This document shows positions 60,230 to 64,000 of a stretch of 64,000 nucleotides of DNA, in pieces. The number at the start of each line of letters is the position of its first letter. The first letter of the stretch is position 1. The DNA comes from Brassica napus. Taxonomy: Eukaryota; Streptophyta; Magnoliopsida; Brassicales; Brassicaceae. The DNA lies in contig NC_063436.1 of assembly GCF_020379485.1 (NCBI RefSeq), positions 30,626,423 through 30,690,422 of the forward strand, given 5' to 3'. The notes beneath the pieces are model-generated. The model saw only the letters and a list, made by a program, of their open reading frames with translations, had not been told where the DNA came from and searched no databases. Both the position numbers and the translations under genes were made by a program.

Positions 60230-61096
60230 TTCAATGTACTTACTAACATGTTTACTTTTATTTGGTACATATTAAATATAAAAAATTCTCTAAAAACTTA
60301 ATAAGATCTTTAAAATTCCAAAAAAATTAAAAAAAATAAAGAAGATTTTTATAAAATTAATTTAGAAATTAAAATTAAAAATAAAATTTTATTTTTCTTT
60401 ATAAAAAATAAAAACTCTTCCAAAATTTTCTAAAAACTTAAAAAGATCTTTAAAATTCCAAAAAATTGAAAAAATAAAGAAATTTTTTATAAAATTAATT
60501 TTGAAATTAAAATTGAAAATAAAATTTCATTTTTTCTTTTCAAAAAATAAAAAATCTTCCAAAATTTTCAATTTTTTAATACATTTGCTAAAAGTTGAAA
60601 TTAATTATACACACATAAAAAGTTGATAATTGTAACTTTAATTTTTGCATTTTATTATAATTTTTAAAAAATTTGGATTTTTTTTAAAAAAATGAAAATT
60701 TTGGAAATTGTTTGATTTTTTAAAGAAAAAAAATATTTTAATTTTAATTCAAAATTAATTTTATGCAAATTTTGGAAGATTTTTTTTATTTTTTTAAGAA
60801 AAATAAAATTTTATTTTCAATTTTAATTTCAAAATTAATTTTATAAAAAATTTCTTTATTTTTCAGTTTTTTGGAATTTAAAGATCGTTTAAATTTTTTA
60901 GAAAATTTTGGAAGAGTTTTTATTTTTTAAAAAGAAAAATAAAATTTCATATTTAATTTTAATTTCTAATTGAATTTTATAAATCTTCTTTATTTTTCTA
61001 CTTTTTGGAATTTTAAAGATCTTATTAAGTTTTTAGAGAATTTTTTATATTCAATGAGTACCAAATAAAAATAAACATGTTAGTATGTACATTGAA

Positions 61097-61168
61097 AGTG
61101 CGAGTAGCCCAGTGGTATAATACCTTGCCATTTGACCAACCAACCTGAGTTCAAATCCAGGGGTTTAC
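61097..61168 (+). repeat. tRNA-like segment in the right arm
   Basis: Inverted partner of 60158-60229, with box A-like TAGCCCAGTGG and box B-like AGTTCAAATCC (less perfect). The two copies differ at several bases, so the arms have diverged since they formed. Confidence 0.6.
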
Positions 61169-61697
61169 ATGTTTTTAATTTCAAATCATGTAAAACGACG
61201 TCGTTTTCAAATGAGATGAAACGACGTCGTTTTACTTAACACCAACAATAAACGACGTCAAATATTTCAGTTAAATTTGTTGACGGCGTGCTAAATTGGC
61301 AAGTCAACGAAAACATTCTTAATTAATTCTAAAGTCAATGAAAGTTTGGTGTTTTTTTGGCCAGTCCAAAAGTTCATGTTTATTTTGGTAATTCGTGCAA
61401 AGTCGAGGTTTTTTTTGGCCGAATTCTCGATATGAAAACATGTTATCATGTGCTACATGATACAACTTGCAAAATGTCAATATAACCGATTATATTGTTG
61501 GCACTTATGATGATATTTTACTCTTTATCAAAATTTGATATACTAACTTTTTTGTTTTGATAGAAATAAGCTAAGAAGATAGAAGTAACTTAAACGGTTG
61601 CAGACTGTTAACTATATACTTGTTAAACAATTAATTAGAAACTGCTACAGTTGCTAGATAAACCACCTTATGTATACGAATACAATGTACATATTAC

Positions 61698-61942
61698 CAG
61701 AGCCGGTCCTAGAACTGTAAGGGCTGGAAGCAAGACGAAAAAATATGACCACTTTTTAAAAGAAAAATCAGGAGAAAATGAATTGGAACTACTAGGGTTC
61801 GAACCCAACAACAAAAAGGAGATTAGTCACATAAACTCCCACTAGATTAAAGAGCATACTTGCAAAATGTGGCCGAAAATACTCTATAAATTATACGGCC
61901 GCAAGCGTGTGCTTCCTTGGCTTCTTGCAAGGGCCGGCACTG
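61698..61942. mobile_element. hAT-like MITE, second family member (245 bp)
   Basis: Ends are CAGAGCCGGTCC and GGGCCGGCACTG. An exact 8-bp duplication, CATATTAC, flanks it (61690-61697 and 61943-61950). Same family as 47522-47737, in the opposite orientation. Confidence 0.9.
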
Positions 61943-61950
61943 CATATTAC

Positions 61951-63896
61951 TAACTACCCAAGTGTATACACATTTTACATTAGCCAATATTCTGGGCTGA
62001 TTCTTAAAGAGAATAATATGAAAGACAAAATATTCTCCTATCAAAAGTAAAATTTTGCGTTAGATTATGTAGTTCTGAATAAATAGAAATATTTGATAAA
62101 AATAATAAATAGAATATATGTATCATCGAAGGCTAAAAATGTGAATGGCAGAAGAAAATGCACACCTATCTTCTCTTTCTCTTGAGAGGTGTCATCGATG
62201 AGCGTAACTCACGGACTTTGAAATGAGTAATGTACTGAAGAGTACAAAGCAGAAGAGTTTTTGGAGTTTTGTTAAATGTGATTCGAGGGAGTGTGCCTGT
62301 GACACTTTCAAACAAATTTCTTTTTCCTTTTATTCGCAGACACCCATGTGCATGCCTCTTTCATTGTAGTATATTTTTTTTCCTTTTCTTTTATTCTTTT
62401 TAATAATTGATTAATTTTTGAGTAAATTAGCTCAATATACTAACAAAGGTGGGATATCATTGAATGGGGGGAAAATGGTAAAGATGGGGAGAAGAAAATT
62501 GGAGGGATATAGAGTATGGAGTGCAAATAGGAGAAAAGTGGTGTGTAGAGAGTACAAATTCTCTTAATTTTTTTCTTTTTTAATTAAATTTCTGTTTTTT
62601 CTTATCGTTTTTCTTTTCCAACTATAGATTGCAGTTAATCCCTGGCCTTCCACCTTTTTCCGTTTCCTTTTTTTATAAATAAAATCTTTTAGAATACTCT
62701 GAAAAATGTGTCTTGGTATTTACAAACGAAAAAAGGTAAACTGTTTAGGACACACAAAAGATGAACGTAGGTCTCCCTTGAAGTTAGTTCACTTCAGAGC
62801 TTGATGTCGGAATTGCATCTCAAGTACAATTATGCCGACGTTGTCTAAACGGAAATATTTTTTTTTTGTTGCAAAAGGAACTTAATTTGGGTGGGGGTTC
62901 ATCCACTGGTTAATGGTGGACTGTCTTCTTGTGCATGTTTTTCTAGATTCAACTGATTCGATTTGGATCCTAGTTCCGATTATTAGAAATCGGTTAAACC
63001 GGTAAAGAAAATGATGCATGCATGTTTATAGTACTTACTTTTGAATATGAGTGTCGATCTTAAATCACTTCAAAATTTTTTTTTGAAACTTCAACTTTAA
63101 GTGTTAAGAGATAATATGCGAGGCATTTCAAGGAATCACTTCAAATTTTGATCCAAGCAAGAACTTTATATATATTTTTATATACACCATGAGTTCAACA
63201 TTCAAGAATAAATAGTGAAAATTCCTAATTAGAAAACGGATATAAGTCTAAAATATATCAAATACTCGTAAGCATAACCCGTAGGTCGTTCAGTAGGAGA
63301 ACCTTTCATTGGAATTTTCACATAGTCAACGAGAGATTTAGGTTCCACCAAAAACAATAATAAATAAATGCTATGATATTGAAACAAAAGGTAGTAAATA
63401 TAGAAGATAATCTAAATTCTTCAGTCATTTTTAACATAAGCTAAACTGTTTTGTTTTGTTTGAAAAACAAATGAGTAGTTGGACATTATGTTTCAAGTTT
63501 CAACCTATTTTCGACGAGAGACTTTTTCAACATAAAATTTATCATTTATTTACAAAAGAATGCCACTGAAAACCTAACTAATCTTAAATACTAGCATTAA
63601 GTATAATTTTGTCATTTAAAATAATCATAAATATGATCTTAATTTACGTACATACATAATTTTCTATTTGTGTATTAATGAAATTTAGTTGTCCGATGTC
63701 GAATACTGATGTTATAATTCTAAACAAAAATCATTTTATAAAGACATCTCTATTCCTACTCCTTTTTTTCCTATAAAATAGAGTAAAAGTAAATATGGAG
63801 TAAAGAATGCTTTAACCCAACTCTATATCTCACTTCATAATGAAATTTACTCTATAAATAGAGTAATCTATTTTTTGTTTGTTCATCACTCCATTA
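61951..63896. other. AT-rich spacer at the right end
   Basis: No gene recognised. From about 63740 the sequence is a diverged copy of the interior of the MITE that starts at 63897 (repeated TAGAGTAAAAGTAAA and ATGGAGTAAA blocks). Confidence 0.4.
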
Positions 63897-64000
63897 GAGC
63901 ATCTCCAATGTATAACTCTATTTTTTCCTCTAAAATGGAGTAAAAGTAAAAATAGAGTAAAATTGTTTCAACCCTACTCCATTTTTCACTCTATAATGGA
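63897..64000. mobile_element. Start of another GAGCATCTCCAA MITE (runs off right edge)
   Basis: GAGCATCTCCAATG begins after TTA (63894-63896), matching the ends of the Harbinger-like MITE at 58916. The other end lies outside the window. Confidence 0.6.

Larger units (their letters stand above)
59898..61428. mobile_element. Foldback Mutator-like element with long inverted arms (1531 bp)
   Basis: Ends are GAGAATTCGGCC and GGCCGAATTCTC. GATATGAAAA (10 bp) flanks both sides (59888-59897 and 61429-61438). Almost the whole element is one inverted repeat: each arm of about 700 bp carries, in the same order from the end, a gene-free block, two AAACGACGTCGTTTT palindromes, a tRNA-like segment and AT-rich sub-repeats. 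The unpaired centre near 60600-60660 is short. The duplication length fits Mutator-like elements. No transposase is present. Confidence 0.88.

Noticed and set aside
60158..61168. Possible tRNA genes in the foldback element
   Set aside because: Box A and B are good but the acceptor arm does not pair and no anticodon arm forms, so they are tRNA-derived relics.

Overview
This is plant nuclear DNA, almost certainly from a Brassica species or a close relative in the Brassicaceae. The genes have short introns with GT-AG borders. Ribosomal-protein, V-ATPase and complex I promoters carry telo-box or TGGGCC-type site II motifs. The spacers are AT-rich and packed with plant LINEs, Helitron-like ends, LTR fragments and MITEs. 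From memory, the genes match a single stretch of Arabidopsis chromosome 4 in the same order (about At4g34650 to At4g34750): squalene synthase, RPS3a, GATA3, complex I B22, ADC2, VHA-c1, an RbfA-like protein, amidophosphoribosyltransferase and a SAUR. I identified the families by reading the translated proteins; no search was run.

Left part (1-19.8 kb): an LTR plus a broken gag of a minus-strand Ty3/gypsy element; a decayed squalene synthase gene (1455-3448); a LINE with three in-frame stops (about 3555-7590); an intact RPS3a gene (8008-9295); a likely minus-strand Helitron (10211 to about 14812) holding an RPA-like fragment and a piece of a ribonucleotide reductase small-subunit gene; an AT-rich spacer; and a 5'-truncated LINE with an 11-bp target-site duplication (17483-19835).

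Middle part (20-36.6 kb): a GATA3-type transcription factor, tRNA-Glu(CTC), and the B22 (LYR) subunit of complex I. Next comes a full-length LINE (25943-31318) with 16-bp target-site duplications and two open reading frames joined by an ATGA overlap. An intronless arginine decarboxylase follows; its leader carries a short uORF and a GC-rich hairpin with a UNCG-type loop.

Right part (36.6-64 kb): mostly repeats. These are four Stowaway-like MITEs, an internally deleted gypsy element, a poly(G) tract, a higher-order tandem repeat interrupted by a Mutator-like MITE, two hAT-like MITEs of one family, a 1.5-kb foldback Mutator-like element with tRNA-like sequence in both arms, and Harbinger-like MITEs. 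The genes are VHA-c, the RbfA-like protein, an amidophosphoribosyltransferase pseudogene split by a solo LTR, and SAUR.

The working genes are mainly housekeeping (ribosome, V-ATPase, complex I, organelle ribosome maturation), plus polyamine synthesis, a GATA regulator and an auxin-response gene. They are not an operon. The broken squalene synthase and amidophosphoribosyltransferase copies fit gene loss from a duplicated Brassica subgenome. I found no clearly new multi-gene system. The most interesting items are the ADC leader, the foldback element, the intact LINE and the gene-capturing Helitron.
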